A stretch of DNA of 64,000 nt, taken from VRUE01 sp963788975 (lineage in GTDB: Bacteria > Actinomycetota > Thermoleophilia > Solirubrobacterales > 70-9). Location of the stretch: contig CAWBIJ010000001.1 in assembly GCA_963788975.1 (NCBI GenBank), forward strand, positions 1-64,000, read 5' to 3'. Under the pieces are notes generated by a model that was given only the letters and a program-made list of their open reading frames with translations, did no database searches and was not told the origin of the DNA. The translations under genes and the position numbers were made by a program. Shown piece by piece: positions 7,847 through 15,621 of the stretch; position 1 is the stretch's first letter; every line of letters begins with the position of its first letter.

Positions 7847-8528
7847 TGTTGAAGGCACGCTCGTTGACAGCGTCCCTCAAAACCTGCGCAGCCTTCAAGA
7901 AGCACTTGAGGAAGCGGGCATCGATGTGCCGTATGAGGCCTTGCAGCTCTACTCAGGCCTGGATGGCAACCAGACACTGCAGATTATAGCGCCGGACCTG
8001 GATGATGCTTTGCGCGCACAGATCCTGCATGGTCAAGCACAAATCTACGAAAGCAAATATCTCCACACCGTCAAAGCTTTTCGCGGTGTTCGGGATGTGT
8101 TCGAGACGCTCACCCGGCGCGGCGGCAAGCTTGCGCTTGCGACCGATTGCAAAGGACCGGAGCTCAAACATTACCTGTCGCTGCTGGGCATCGATGAGTT
8201 TATCGGAGCAACGGCATGCGGCGATGATGTCGAACATGGGAAGCCGGATCCACGTATCGTGGGTGTCGCGCTCAGGAAGCTCGGCCTGACCGGGCCTGAG
8301 GCAGTGATGATCGGAGATACGCCCTATGATGCCGAAGCCGCCTCCGGGGCGGGAACAGCAGCAGCCGGTGTATTAACTGGAGGCTTCTCCGTAGAAGCTC
8401 TTCGCGGAGCGGGCTGCTCTGCCGTTGCGAAGGAAGTATCCCAGCTCCTTACCGCTTTGGAAAACACGACGCCGCTTCGGCCAGAAGCGGCCCCAATTGC
8501 CATTAGGAACAAATCAGGCCGCGCTTGA
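7824..8528 (+). CDS. HAD-superfamily hydrolase (phosphoglycolate phosphatase-like)
   Basis: 234 residues. HAD motif I is near the N-terminus as FDVEGTLVDS, so the second catalytic acid is Glu instead of the usual Asp (DxDGT). Motif II is TDCKG (residues about 108-112), the motif III Lys is in GKPDPRIV, and motif IV is MIGDTPYDAEAA. A helical cap lies between motifs I and II. Likely a phosphatase on a small phosphorylated metabolite; the Glu variant could alter the reaction. Start at 7824 overlaps the PolX remnant frame. The Ala-rich tail is ordinary. Confidence 0.85.
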   Translation: MFSGYIFDVEGTLVDSVPQNLRSLQEALEEAGIDVPYEALQLYSGLDGNQTLQIIAPDLDDALRAQILHGQAQIYESKYLHTVKAFRGVRDVFETLTRRGGKLALATDCKGPELKHYLSLLGIDEFIGATACGDDVEHGKPDPRIVGVALRKLGLTGPEAVMIGDTPYDAEAASGAGTAAAGVLTGGFSVEALRGAGCSAVAKEVSQLLTALENTTPLRPEAAPIAIRNKSGRA

Positions 8529-8623
8529 TTATCCACGCTCCCGCCGACCTTCCCATGACATCAATACATTTGGATTGTCGCCCCGTTCATTGACAATCAA
8601 CCTTTGTGTCCCGGAGTACCCCC

Positions 8624-8863
8624 ATGCTTTTCGCCTACCCAATGCTCAGCCTCATGATGGACGCACTGAACGTCATCGATATGCGACTTCGCCTGATCGC
8701 AGCCGGGAAGAGCACGTCCGAAGAGATGTTTCTGATGTTCAACGAGAAGGTCAATGCGCTGGAAGAAGCGCGCGTCATTCTGATGCGCGGAGGCGATGCC
8801 GCCCGCGTTTTGGACCACTACAGAAAAATAGTGTCAGCGAACGCCGCCCGTTTGTCGGCTTAG
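8624..8863 (+). CDS. conserved small hypothetical protein
   Basis: 79 residues from MLFAYPMLSLMMDALNVIDM, predicted mostly helical (RLRLIAAGKSTSEEMFLMFN, then EEARVILMRGGDAARVLDHY). The pattern resembles phasin-like or unassigned short proteins of rhizobia, but I cannot name a family. ATG 8624 is chosen because homology-like composition begins there. It lies just upstream of the Ku remnant, probably by chance. Confidence 0.6.
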   Translation: MLFAYPMLSLMMDALNVIDMRLRLIAAGKSTSEEMFLMFNEKVNALEEARVILMRGGDAARVLDHYRKIVSANAARLSA

Positions 8864-8898
8864 TTTTTAACACGCTATCGACTTTGGGTCTGCCGATC

Positions 8899-9048
8899 AC
8901 GGCAGCGAAGAAAACGACTCCCGATAATGTCGTCAACCTGATGGATGCCTTGCGAGCAAGCATCGGACAGAAGGAAAAACCGGCTCCCACGCCCGCTAGG
9001 CGGAAAGCTCCGGCGAAAAAGGTGGCGAGATCCAAAAAGTCCGCCTGA
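8899..9048 (+). pseudogene. ku: Ku protein C-terminal remnant (end joining)
   Basis: The frame ending at 9048 encodes DNVVNLMDALRASIGQKEK and a Lys/Ala-rich tail (PARRKAPAKKVARSKKSA). This is the typical end of rhizobial Ku, whose basic tail helps DNA binding and ligase recruitment. The beta-barrel core is absent upstream, where another small gene ends at 8863. It converges with the ATP-dependent ligase on the other strand, the usual Ku-ligase neighbourhood. Confidence 0.65.
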
Positions 9049-9073
9049 AGTCATAAAAACGCAAGGGCTTTGG

Positions 9074-10024
9074 CTACTTCCCGCGCGTCTTTTCGCGCTC
9101 GCGCGTAACGTCTTCGGCACGTTTATCGGCTCGAAGGCCGAGATAGACGGGATGTCGCATTTCGCCTTTGGTCGTCCATTCGGTGAACTTCACCTCGGCA
9201 ACGAGCGACGGCTTGACCCAGGTCGTGACGGCTTCGTCCTTGACCTTCGTTGCAAACGGAGACTTCGCGGTCTTGAGCTTGATGAGCTTGCCGTGAAGCT
9301 CCTCAAGCGTCTTGTGGCTAAACCCCGTGCCGACGTGACCGATGTAGCGCCAGCCGTTCTTCTCGCGCACTGCGAGGGCAAGCGCTCCAAAGAAAGGACG
9401 CGTCCGCCTGGGCGCGGTGAAACCCGCGATGACGACTTCCTGGCGCTTCGAAGTCTTGATCTTCAGCCAGTTGTCGGTGCGGGCGCCTGACAGATACTTG
9501 CTGTCGGCGCGCTTGGCCATGATGCCTTCAAGGCCTTTGCGCTCCGCTTCCTCGAAGAACTTCGTGCCCTCGGTTTTGCGGTGACGGCTGAACGCGATGA
9601 GTTTGTTGCGCGGCAGGATTTCCTTGAGGCGCTTTTTGCGTTCGAGCAGCGTGAGCCTGCGCAGATCTTCCCCATCATGAAACATCAGGTCGAAGGCGCA
9701 ATACTGGAGCTTCGCCTCGTGGCGGAGCGCATTCTGCATCAGCTGGAAATGCGATACCCCGTTTTCGTCCAGGGCGACGAGTTCGCCGTCAATCACCGCG
9801 TCGCCTTTCACGCCTTCGAGCGCCCTGGCGACTTCGATGTAGCTGTGGCTGATGATCTTGCCGTTGCGGCTGTAGAGAGTGACCTTGCCGCCTTCGATCT
9901 TGGCGACCATGCGGAAGCCATCATACTTGTCCTCGAAGATCCAGCCGGCATCGTCGAAAGGCCCGTCGGTCAGGGTGGCAAGCATCGGCTGAAGCCGCTT
10001 CGGCAAAGTGGAAGTCCGGCTCAT
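9074..10024 (-). CDS. ATP-dependent DNA ligase, LigD-type ligase domain
   Basis: 316 residues from ATG 10024. Nucleotidyltransferase motifs are visible: motif I EDKYDGFRMVAK with the adenylated Lys near residue 32, LYSRNGK, VIDGELVALDENG, LEGIMAKRADSKY and NWLKIKTSKRQEVV. The C-terminal OB domain follows (GWRYIGHVGTGFSHKTLEEL). It is a stand-alone ligase without the polymerase or phosphoesterase domains of full LigD. It seals DNA breaks, probably with Ku in end joining. Its ATG overlaps the AlkB stop (ATGA), so the two are translationally coupled under an EcfG-type promoter. Confidence 0.9.
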   Translation of the reverse strand: MSRTSTLPKRLQPMLATLTDGPFDDAGWIFEDKYDGFRMVAKIEGGKVTLYSRNGKIISHSYIEVARALEGVKGDAVIDGELVALDENGVSHFQLMQNALRHEAKLQYCAFDLMFHDGEDLRRLTLLERKKRLKEILPRNKLIAFSRHRKTEGTKFFEEAERKGLEGIMAKRADSKYLSGARTDNWLKIKTSKRQEVVIAGFTAPRRTRPFFGALALAVREKNGWRYIGHVGTGFSHKTLEELHGKLIKLKTAKSPFATKVKDEAVTTWVKPSLVAEVKFTEWTTKGEMRHPVYLGLRADKRAEDVTREREKTRGK

Positions 10025-10622
10025 GCCTGCGGCCCTTCGAGCGAGGTCTCTTCGAGAACATTTCTGAATGTAATGGAATAGCGCAGGCTGTCGACGCCGG
10101 GGATGCTGTGCTCCCACTCGGATCGTGCAGGCCCGCGCAGAAGATAAACAGAGCGCGGCTCTGCAGTGAGCTTGCGCCGCTGCCAGCGATGGCCCGCTTT
10201 CAGGCGCAGCCGGAAGGTGCAGGCGGACAGAAGCGAGATGCCGACGACGTCGCCGAATACCGAGCGGTCCTTGTGCCAGCCGATGGCTGCGCCGGGCGTG
10301 TATTCGGTGATAAGAACCTGCTGGAGACTGCCGGGCGCGATTTCCGCGAAGCTTTCCGCCCGCGCGCGTATGCCGGACAGAAAGTCCGGCATGTCTTCCG
10401 TCTTTGATCAGGCCGCCGCCGTTGAAATCGTAGCGCCAGCCGAACGAAACGACCCGGCGCTTTCCGGTGAAGCCGTGAAACTCAAATTCACGAAAAGGAA
10501 GGGGCACAATATGCTTTAAAAGAGACTGCTCTTCCTCGGGGCTCATGAAATCAGGTTGATATCTGAAACCCTCAGGAAGAGCGTCGTCCCCGAAAAGATC
10601 GAGGGTGTGACTAGCGTTTGGC
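10021..10622 (-). CDS. AlkB-like 2-oxoglutarate/Fe(II) dioxygenase, one frameshift
   Basis: Begins at GTG 10622 (VPNASHTLDLFGDDALPEGF). The first frame runs to FGWRYDFNGGGLIKD. After one extra G near 10400 the second frame continues MPDFLSGIRARAESFAEIAP to the stop at 10021. Fe(II) ligands are in GWHKDRSVFGD (HxD) and EWEHSIPG (distal His), and the 2-oxoglutarate Arg is in LRYSITFRN. AlkB enzymes remove alkyl groups from bases by oxidation. It overlaps the upstream small basic gene by about 12 bases and the ligase by 4. A single frame running from AlkB into the ligase is fortuitous. Confidence 0.85.
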
Positions 10623-10871
10623 ACGCGTCTTTTTCCGCGCCGAAGCTTTCGAGGCGGGCTTCCGGTCGCCACGGTCGCCCTGGCCGGACTTGGCTGCCTT
10701 CTTCGCCTTACGGCGGCGATCCTGGGACAGCGAGCGGCTCACATCATCGCTTTCCTTGATCCGGCCCGCAGCGTCGCGCCGGATGTAGCGCTTGTCTCCC
10801 CGCGGTGAAATCAGTTCGCGTTTCGCTGCCGGCTTCTTCGCTGCTTTCTTCGTCGTTGCCCGTTTTGCCAC
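10611..10871 (-). CDS. small Lys/Arg-rich protein heading the repair operon
   Basis: 86 residues from GTG 10871 with AGGGAGAC upstream. Both ends are strongly basic (AKRATTKKAAKKPAAKR and SKASARKKTRAKR) around a short core RGDKRYIRRDAAGRIKESDD. The composition suggests nucleic-acid binding, like histone-like or Ku-tail sequences. First gene of the unit small protein, AlkB, ligase. An EcfG-type promoter lies 32 bases upstream. I recognise similar unnamed proteins in rhizobia; function unknown. Confidence 0.75.
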   Translation of the reverse strand: MAKRATTKKAAKKPAAKRELISPRGDKRYIRRDAAGRIKESDDVSRSLSQDRRRKAKKAAKSGQGDRGDRKPASKASARKKTRAKR

Positions 10872-10902
10872 TGTCGTCTCCCTGGATGGTCTGGTGATAC
10901 CC

Positions 10903-10928
10903 AACACCAGTCGCATACTATGAGTTCC
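10903..10928 (-). promoter_or_regulatory. EcfG-type general stress promoter
   Basis: Minus-strand GGAAC, 17 bases, TGTTGGG, 32 bases before the GTG at 10871. It would put the repair operon under general stress control. Confidence 0.6.
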
Positions 10929-11168
10929 AGTCGGCGCGCCGCCGCTTCCGCGGCGGCCGGGCTCTAGCGTCTTGCGACGCCCGAGTCTTCGCCTCGGCCA
11001 TCCGGTTACGATCCCTCGCGCAGAAAACAGGACCGGACACGCTCAGCAGAAAAGAGGGCTGCGCCCTTGGCCGTCAAGGGCGGCGCTCGCTCCGCTCGTC
11101 GCCAGCTACGCTGCGCCCCTCGACTGCCAGCCGGGTTGCACACGCCTGCAACCCTTTACTTAACAGTT

Positions 11169-11193
11169 GGAACCAGATCGGCACGACTATGTT
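11169..11193 (+). promoter_or_regulatory. EcfG-type general stress promoter
   Basis: GGAAC, 16 bases, TGTTAGG, 26 bases before the isochorismatase-like gene at 11219. Confidence 0.6.
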
Positions 11194-11218
11194 AGGGCTG
11201 GTTTTCAGGGATAAGGCC

Positions 11219-11857
11219 ATGTCCAAGAGCGATACATTGCGCTACGGCGCGCCCGGGGAGACGGCGGTTCACATCTGCGTCGATATGCAAAGGATGTTTA
11301 CCGAGGGCACTGAGTGGAAAATGCCTTGGCTTGAGCGCGTCCTTCCCAACATCCTGTCGATCACCTCCACCCATCCTGAAAAGACGATATTCACCCGCTT
11401 CATTCCGGCCCAAAAGCCGGGTCAGGGTGTGGGGATGTGGCGTCACTATTATGAGCGTTGGGGATCGATGACGATCGAGCAGCTGGGCCCGGAGATGATC
11501 GGCCTGGTCCCGGATCTCGCCGCGTTCGTGCCCCCTGCCCGCATCTTCGACAAGCATGTCTATTCTCCGTGGACCGGGAGCGACCTGCATCAGCAGCTCC
11601 GCGGCGCAGGGATCGATACCGTCATCATCACCGGCGGCGAGACCGATGTCTGCGTGATGGCCACCATGCTGGGAGCGATCGACTGGGGCTTCCGCGTCAT
11701 CCTGGTCACCGATGCCCTGTGCAGCTCCGCTGATGAAACCCACGACGCGATGATGAATGTTTACATGAACCGGTTCGGCGAACAGGTTGAAACCGTCACG
11801 ACGCAGACGCTGCTGGACAGCTGGCCCGCACGCGGGCGGCAGCGGCGGGCGTCATGA
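11219..11857 (+). CDS. isochorismatase-family cysteine hydrolase
   Basis: 212 residues from ATG 11219. The family triad is visible: Asp in ICVDMQRMF (about residue 22), Lys in FDKHVYSPW (about 116), and the nucleophile Cys in ETDVCVMATMLGA (about 151). The family hydrolyses amide or ester bonds of small metabolites such as nicotinamide, ureidoacrylate or isochorismate. The substrate cannot be told from sequence alone. Intact frame; preceded by an EcfG-type promoter and followed by a separate RNA-like unit. Confidence 0.88.
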   Translation: MSKSDTLRYGAPGETAVHICVDMQRMFTEGTEWKMPWLERVLPNILSITSTHPEKTIFTRFIPAQKPGQGVGMWRHYYERWGSMTIEQLGPEMIGLVPDLAAFVPPARIFDKHVYSPWTGSDLHQQLRGAGIDTVIITGGETDVCVMATMLGAIDWGFRVILVTDALCSSADETHDAMMNVYMNRFGEQVETVTTQTLLDSWPARGRQRRAS

Positions 11858-11912
11858 GCGTCCGGTCCCGGGACCCCGGGACGCAAGAAACAGTCGTCCT
11901 GTAACGGGCGCA

Positions 11913-11937
11913 GGAACTCTATTTTCGCTGATTGGTT
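11913..11937 (+). promoter_or_regulatory. EcfG-type promoter of a candidate small RNA
   Basis: GGAAC, 16 bases, GGTT. No coding gene follows before the terminator at 12015-12048. Confidence 0.6.
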
Positions 11938-11943
11938 TGCTCT

Positions 11944-12050
11944 TTGAGCATTATCCTTTATGCGCTCAAAAGTGTGCACTGCACGGCTGCCTAACTTACG
12001 TGAGGAAGCTGGAGAAAGGGCTGCCCGTGCCAGTCGGGCAGCCCTTTTGT
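11944..12050 (+). ncRNA. candidate stress-induced small RNA, about 105 nt
   Basis: The stretch is bounded by an EcfG-type promoter and a strong Rho-independent terminator. The predicted transcript begins near a small hairpin (TTGAGC paired with GCTCAA), has a less structured middle, and ends in the 12-13 bp terminator stem with TTTT. The only open frame inside it (from ATG at about 11971) has no ribosome binding site and runs through the terminator. The layout matches known stress-sigma small RNAs such as GsrN of Caulobacter, but sequence homology is not claimed. Confidence 0.5.
12015..12048 (+). terminator. Rho-independent terminator
   Basis: Stem AAAGGGCTGCCCG/CGGGCAGCCCTTT with a 7-base loop and TTTT. 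It ends the candidate small RNA. The minus strand could also serve the small membrane gene at 12073. Confidence 0.9.
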
Positions 12051-12072
12051 TTTGAGAAAGAACATGGATGAA

Positions 12073-12174
12073 CTAGCGATCCTGAGCTACCCAGCCAATG
12101 ACTACTCCCGGAATAGCAGCGATTAGGAAAACTATTCCCCACACCCAAACGATAAAGATGACGGTCCCCGTCAT
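12073..12174 (-). CDS. 33-residue membrane peptide
   Basis: ATG 12174 is preceded by GAGAGG at 5-base spacing. The peptide MTGTVIFIVWVWGIVFLIAA continues IPGVVIGWVAQDR: one or two membrane passes with a short charged end. Function unknown. It is convergent with the candidate small RNA and shares its terminator region. Confidence 0.6.
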   Translation of the reverse strand: MTGTVIFIVWVWGIVFLIAAIPGVVIGWVAQDR

Positions 12175-12263
12175 AACGACCTCTCGCCTGTTGTCGCCGC
12201 CACTCGTAGATCAGAACCGTCGCTCATACGTCCATTGAAACGGTAAAACTTGAACAATCAAAC

Positions 12264-12422
12264 GACTGCTTTGGGTCAAACTCAGAAGTCTGAGTGCGCA
12301 ACTGGGAAGTCCGCTTTGCTCTCATGAACCGACATCGCCAGTTCGAGCCGTCAGGTCCGAAAAGTGCCATTAGGCGACATCGCTGGTGCGAAATGAAAGA
12401 GACCGCCAATTGAGGCGGCCTA
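12264..12422. repeat. dispersed intergenic repeat, copy 1
   Basis: Shares blocks such as TTTGGGTCAAACT, GACATCG, GGTCCGAAAAGTGCCA and GGCGACATCGC with the copies at 24500 and 25989, and more distantly with 17356, 20360 and 24974. The end includes a GACCGCC/GGCGGCC hairpin also found at the end of the 24500 copy. Confidence 0.65.
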
Positions 12423-12610
12423 CTTTACGGGCCTTCCGCTCTTGGCAAAAAAGACACCCTGAATGTCGGCGGCGTTCCGGAGAATGCCAGCTTTTTCATT
12501 GCCTCGGTCCGCTCATGGCCGGGCGGCATCTCACGAGCTTCATCTAGGGCCGCCGCTGCTTTAGCGTCCAAGTCGTGAGCATCGAGCGATGGTCGGGTTT
12601 GTTGTGGCAT
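12420..12610 (-). CDS. small conserved hypothetical protein, frameshifted
   Basis: Starts MPQQTRPSLDAHDLDAKAAA, helical and acidic (ALDEAREMPPGHERTEAMKK). The uninterrupted frame ends at 12425 in LAFSGTPPTF. Restoring one A in the run after AMKK gives AGILRNAADIQGVFFAKSGR and a stop at 12420. That is the ending I know for this short rhizobial family. Another likely homopolymer deletion. Function unknown. Confidence 0.65.
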
Positions 12611-12624
12611 TGGTTCGGTGCGAC

Positions 12625-12870
12625 TTACTTTGGTGGATTTAGATCGCTGTTGGTCCAGCGCGTTTTGGCGGACTGGAACGGGTCATCAACCAGCACTTTG
12701 TGGACGTACTCGCACTTCGGGCACGCAAAGGTCCGCAGATCGGCCCCGGCAGGGGCAGGCTCGATACGGCCCAGCATCATGCGCCCGGCTTGGCATTTCG
12801 GACAGCGCGGACGTTCAATCGGGAGAAGCGATGGTTCGGGGCGAACATGAGATTGAGGCATGTGATGCAT
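12625..12870 (-). CDS. small zinc-ribbon protein
   Basis: From MHHMPQSHVRPEPSLLPIER. Two CPKC knuckles (PRCPKCQAGRMMLGRIEP and TFACPKCEYVHKVLV) form a probable zinc ribbon of about 40 residues. Similar short proteins are frequent in Bradyrhizobium; the function is unknown. ATG 12870 or 12861 is preferred over the longer frame, because the upstream residues are low in conservation-like features. Remnants or relatives occur at 14015 and 22728. Confidence 0.7.
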   Translation of the reverse strand: MHHMPQSHVRPEPSLLPIERPRCPKCQAGRMMLGRIEPAPAGADLRTFACPKCEYVHKVLVDDPFQSAKTRWTNSDLNPPK

Positions 12871-13266
12871 CCATTGATTGGGCGGGAGCGCTACACTCTC
12901 GTCACCGATGGATGCCGATGGCGGTGCGGTGATGACGTGATCCTCCTGCCCCGCCGCAATACCAACTCGGTGATCAATATTGCTCACATTCCAAAAGAAT
13001 TTAGGGACGGGACCTGGAGAGGGTTTACCCGGGGGCCTAATATAGCCGGAACAGCGTCCGTCCCTCTGGACCGCTCAGTGATGTTGCTGCGATTCTATGC
13101 GCGGATACGGGCGCTTAAAAAGCCATGGAGCGGCCGCCGACGTCGCCCCCCTTGATAGCGTCCGGGTCAGCTCCGCGAAGAATTTTGCAGTTTACTGACG
13201 CCCAATGTATCATACCCGCTAGATTTGAGCTCGCGAGGCTATTATGGCACAACACGCGAGGACGAC

Positions 13267-13963
13267 ATGGTCAAAACGCCCGCCCGGGATTCGTTTGATC
13301 CTCAAGAGTTTCTCGCCAAAGTTGGGAGGGAAAAACGATATCGAAGTACCGAAGAGACCAGTCATTTTCTCCCAAGGCGAAGTAGCGGATACGATTTTTT
13401 ACTTCAAAAGGGCAGGGTCAAGGTCGTCGTCCTCTCCGAACAAGGCAAGGAAGCTGTCGTTGGCATTATGGAAACGGGGCAGTTCTTCGGCGAAGGGTGT
13501 ATGAATGGCCACGCGTTGCGCATCGCAACGAGCGACGGCGATGGAAGAAAGTTTGATCACATCGATAACCAAGTCCGCGATGATGGCGGCATTGCATGAC
13601 GAACCGAAATTTTCGGAATTATTTGTAGCCTATCTGTTGACCCGAAACAGCCGCGTAGAAGAAGATCTGATCGACCAACTGTTCAATTCGAGCGAAAAGC
13701 GACTCGCACGGCTTCTTCTCTTGCTGGCGAATTTCGGCAAGGAAGGCACGCCGACACCCATCAATCCCAATATCAGTCAGGAGACATTGGCCGAAATGAT
13801 CGGCACGACCCGATCCCGCGTGAGTTTCTTCATGAACAAATTCCGCAAACTGGGCTTGATCAGTTACAACGGAAAAATAGAAGTCCATCGCTCACTTCTG
13901 AACGCGGTTTTGTACGAGAAGCCCCACCTGGAGCGCGAGAACGGACAAAAGTCGTCCCGATAG
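13267..13963 (+). pseudogene. Crp/Fnr-family transcription regulator, three frameshifts
   Basis: The family sequence is complete if three indels are allowed. The order is MVKTPARDSFDPQEFLAKVG, then PVIFSQGEVADTIFY in a second frame, then LQKGRVKVVVLSEQGKEAVV through GQFFGEGCMNGH back in the first frame, then AMEESLITSITKSAMMAALH to the stop in a third. The cyclic-nucleotide-binding-like beta-roll covers about residues 20-120. The C-terminal winged helix contains SQETLAEMIGTTRSRVSFFM. One break is a lost C in a CC pair. Probably intact in the organism. Ligand unknown: the N-terminus lacks the Cys cluster of Fnr. Confidence 0.85.
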
Positions 13964-14570
13964 TCGCGCTACCCTCCTAAACTCTAGAACTCCGGGTCGA
14001 TAGAACAGGGCTATCTAAATCGTAACGAGCAGACATTTGCCGATATCGCATTTCGAGCACTCGAACGTGCGCATATCGTAACCTTCCTTAAATGGCTCGA
14101 TGCGGGTCAATGTCCTCGGTGGCTGCTGCGGAACGGACCACAGGCACGCGGAGCGCATTAGCCTGGCCTGCCGGCCCGCTGCGTAGCAAGCACCGAGGCG
14201 GCGCCAACCACCCGGCCCCGTTACTTCGGCTCCTATTGAGCGCATCTGAAACGGAAGGAAGCGACGCAATGTCCGCTGCCTTGGCCCGATTACCACTTCG
14301 GCTACGAACAACTGAAGTCACTGAAGGCAGCATCTCCTTCGCGAAGGTACTTTTTAAGCGCGAAAGAAGATGCCTCAAGTTTATTGCCCTCCACATCAGC
14401 CTGATCGATTGACGTGATCCAAGCTGGGCGATTGCGGCCTCGTGCTCAATGCGTTGGAGTTTCAAGCTCTCAACCCGCTCGCGTAGGAGAGGTCAACCCG
14501 CGGGGATCCGACTAAGTCAGATCCGCGACGAACACGGCGTCGCCCGGCGGACGGGCATACTTCGTCATGA
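13964..14570. other. mostly non-coding, with a zinc-ribbon remnant
   Basis: Apart from the remnant at 14015-14116, nothing recognisable on either strand. Confidence 0.4.
14015..14116 (-). pseudogene. zinc-ribbon protein remnant
   Basis: The minus frame reads LTRIEPFKEGYDMRTFECSK followed by CDIG, the second half of the zinc-ribbon family seen at 12625. The first CxxC is missing and upstream sequence in frame is unrelated. Confidence 0.4.
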
Positions 14571-15239
14571 TCAGGCGCTGAAATCCGCGCTCGCGCCCGC
14601 CTGCGCTGGTGATGTCAGGTAGGAGGATTGGCGTTGCGCAGCGGCCTTCTGTCCCTCGGTCACCATCGCCTGGAACGCCGCGTCGAGTTGATCGCGGCTA
14701 TAGGTGGTGGAGCTGCTTTCGTGCGGCGTCCATTGAGAGTGCGTGATTGCAGTGGGGGCTTTCTCGACTGTCCCGCCGAGCAGTTCTGCGTAGCTATCGG
14801 CTCGCCATTGCGCCAAGTCCGGTCCGCTCAGACCCGGAGGATCCCGCAGGTCGCCGATCTTCGCCGCCGCGCCGTTGGTCATGGTTGACGATCCGCCGTT
14901 GTACAGCGTGGCGACCACCTTGCCGTTAACCTTCACCTGCGCGTAGGTGTTCTGAGGCGCATCGTCTGAGACGGACGGTTGCGTTGCGCCCGCGCCATGG
15001 GTGGTCAGCCAGTTTGTCGCCATCAAGTCGTGCAAGACAGGATCATCCGCCGCCGATATGAACTTGGCCTCTTGCAGCGGCTTGAGTTGCGAAATGTTGA
15101 TCCGGGGGCCGCTCGTCCCCAAGTCCGTCGTGGCCGAAGCATCCGGCTGGGCGTCCGCCGGTGTCAAAGTCGGATTTGAAGTGAACGTCGATGCAGGACG
15201 CAAGTAACTCGACGCAACGCTGGACATACCTGAAATCAT
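14571..15239 (-). CDS. hypothetical protein, Ser/Thr/Ala-rich
   Basis: 222 residues from ATG 15239 (MISGMSSVASSYLRPASTFT), with GAAGG five bases upstream. No signal peptide or membrane span. A central segment (QNTYAQVKVNGKVVATLYNG) looks like a small beta domain. The rest is Ser/Thr/Ala/Pro-rich (SQWTPHESSSTTYSRDQLDA). I know similar unassigned proteins in Bradyrhizobium; function unknown. Confidence 0.65.
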   Translation of the reverse strand: MISGMSSVASSYLRPASTFTSNPTLTPADAQPDASATTDLGTSGPRINISQLKPLQEAKFISAADDPVLHDLMATNWLTTHGAGATQPSVSDDAPQNTYAQVKVNGKVVATLYNGGSSTMTNGAAAKIGDLRDPPGLSGPDLAQWRADSYAELLGGTVEKAPTAITHSQWTPHESSSTTYSRDQLDAAFQAMVTEGQKAAAQRQSSYLTSPAQAGASADFSA

Positions 15240-15567
15240 GTGACCTTCATTTCCTGCACTCAACTTGATCCCCAGTACTCAACCTAAGGGCAAGTCTTGG
15301 ACCAGAGGAAAAACGCTTGAAAACACTGGTGTTTCCATAATCAGCGCACGCAATGGATCGGCAAATCCTGCCTCTGAGGGCAGGACTTACCGATCCCCAT
15401 GGGGAGATCAGCAAATTCTCGCGCTGTAGCGCGAGCCCCTGCAGCTGTTGGACCTGGTGGCCGGGCACATAGGCGAAGAGAGAATACGCGCTGCTCTGAA
15501 CGAATGTCTGAGTTGCCGGCGTTAGCTCAGGCGTGCAGGACCACCCTGCAATGTCCGGACAAGAAGA
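15240..15567. other. intergenic, no gene recognised
   Basis: Between two minus-strand genes. No ribosome binding site with a plausible frame. Probably contains the promoter of the gene at 15239. Confidence 0.4.
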
Positions 15568-15600
15568 AACCCGGGGCGCGCTACCGCGCGTCCCGGGCTT
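15568..15600 (-). terminator. Rho-independent terminator
   Basis: Long GC-rich stem (CCCGGGnCGCG against CGCGCnCCCGGG) followed on the minus strand by TTTCTTCTT. It lies 22 bases beyond the haloperoxidase-like stop codon. Confidence 0.8.
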
Positions 15601-15621
15601 CGCATTCAGCGGTTGAAGACG

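Noticed and set aside
9074..10672. Single frame suggesting an AlkB-ligase fusion protein
   Set aside because: The middle of the frame is out-of-frame AlkB sequence. The proper AlkB end lies in another frame and stops at the ligase ATG, so these are two overlapping genes.
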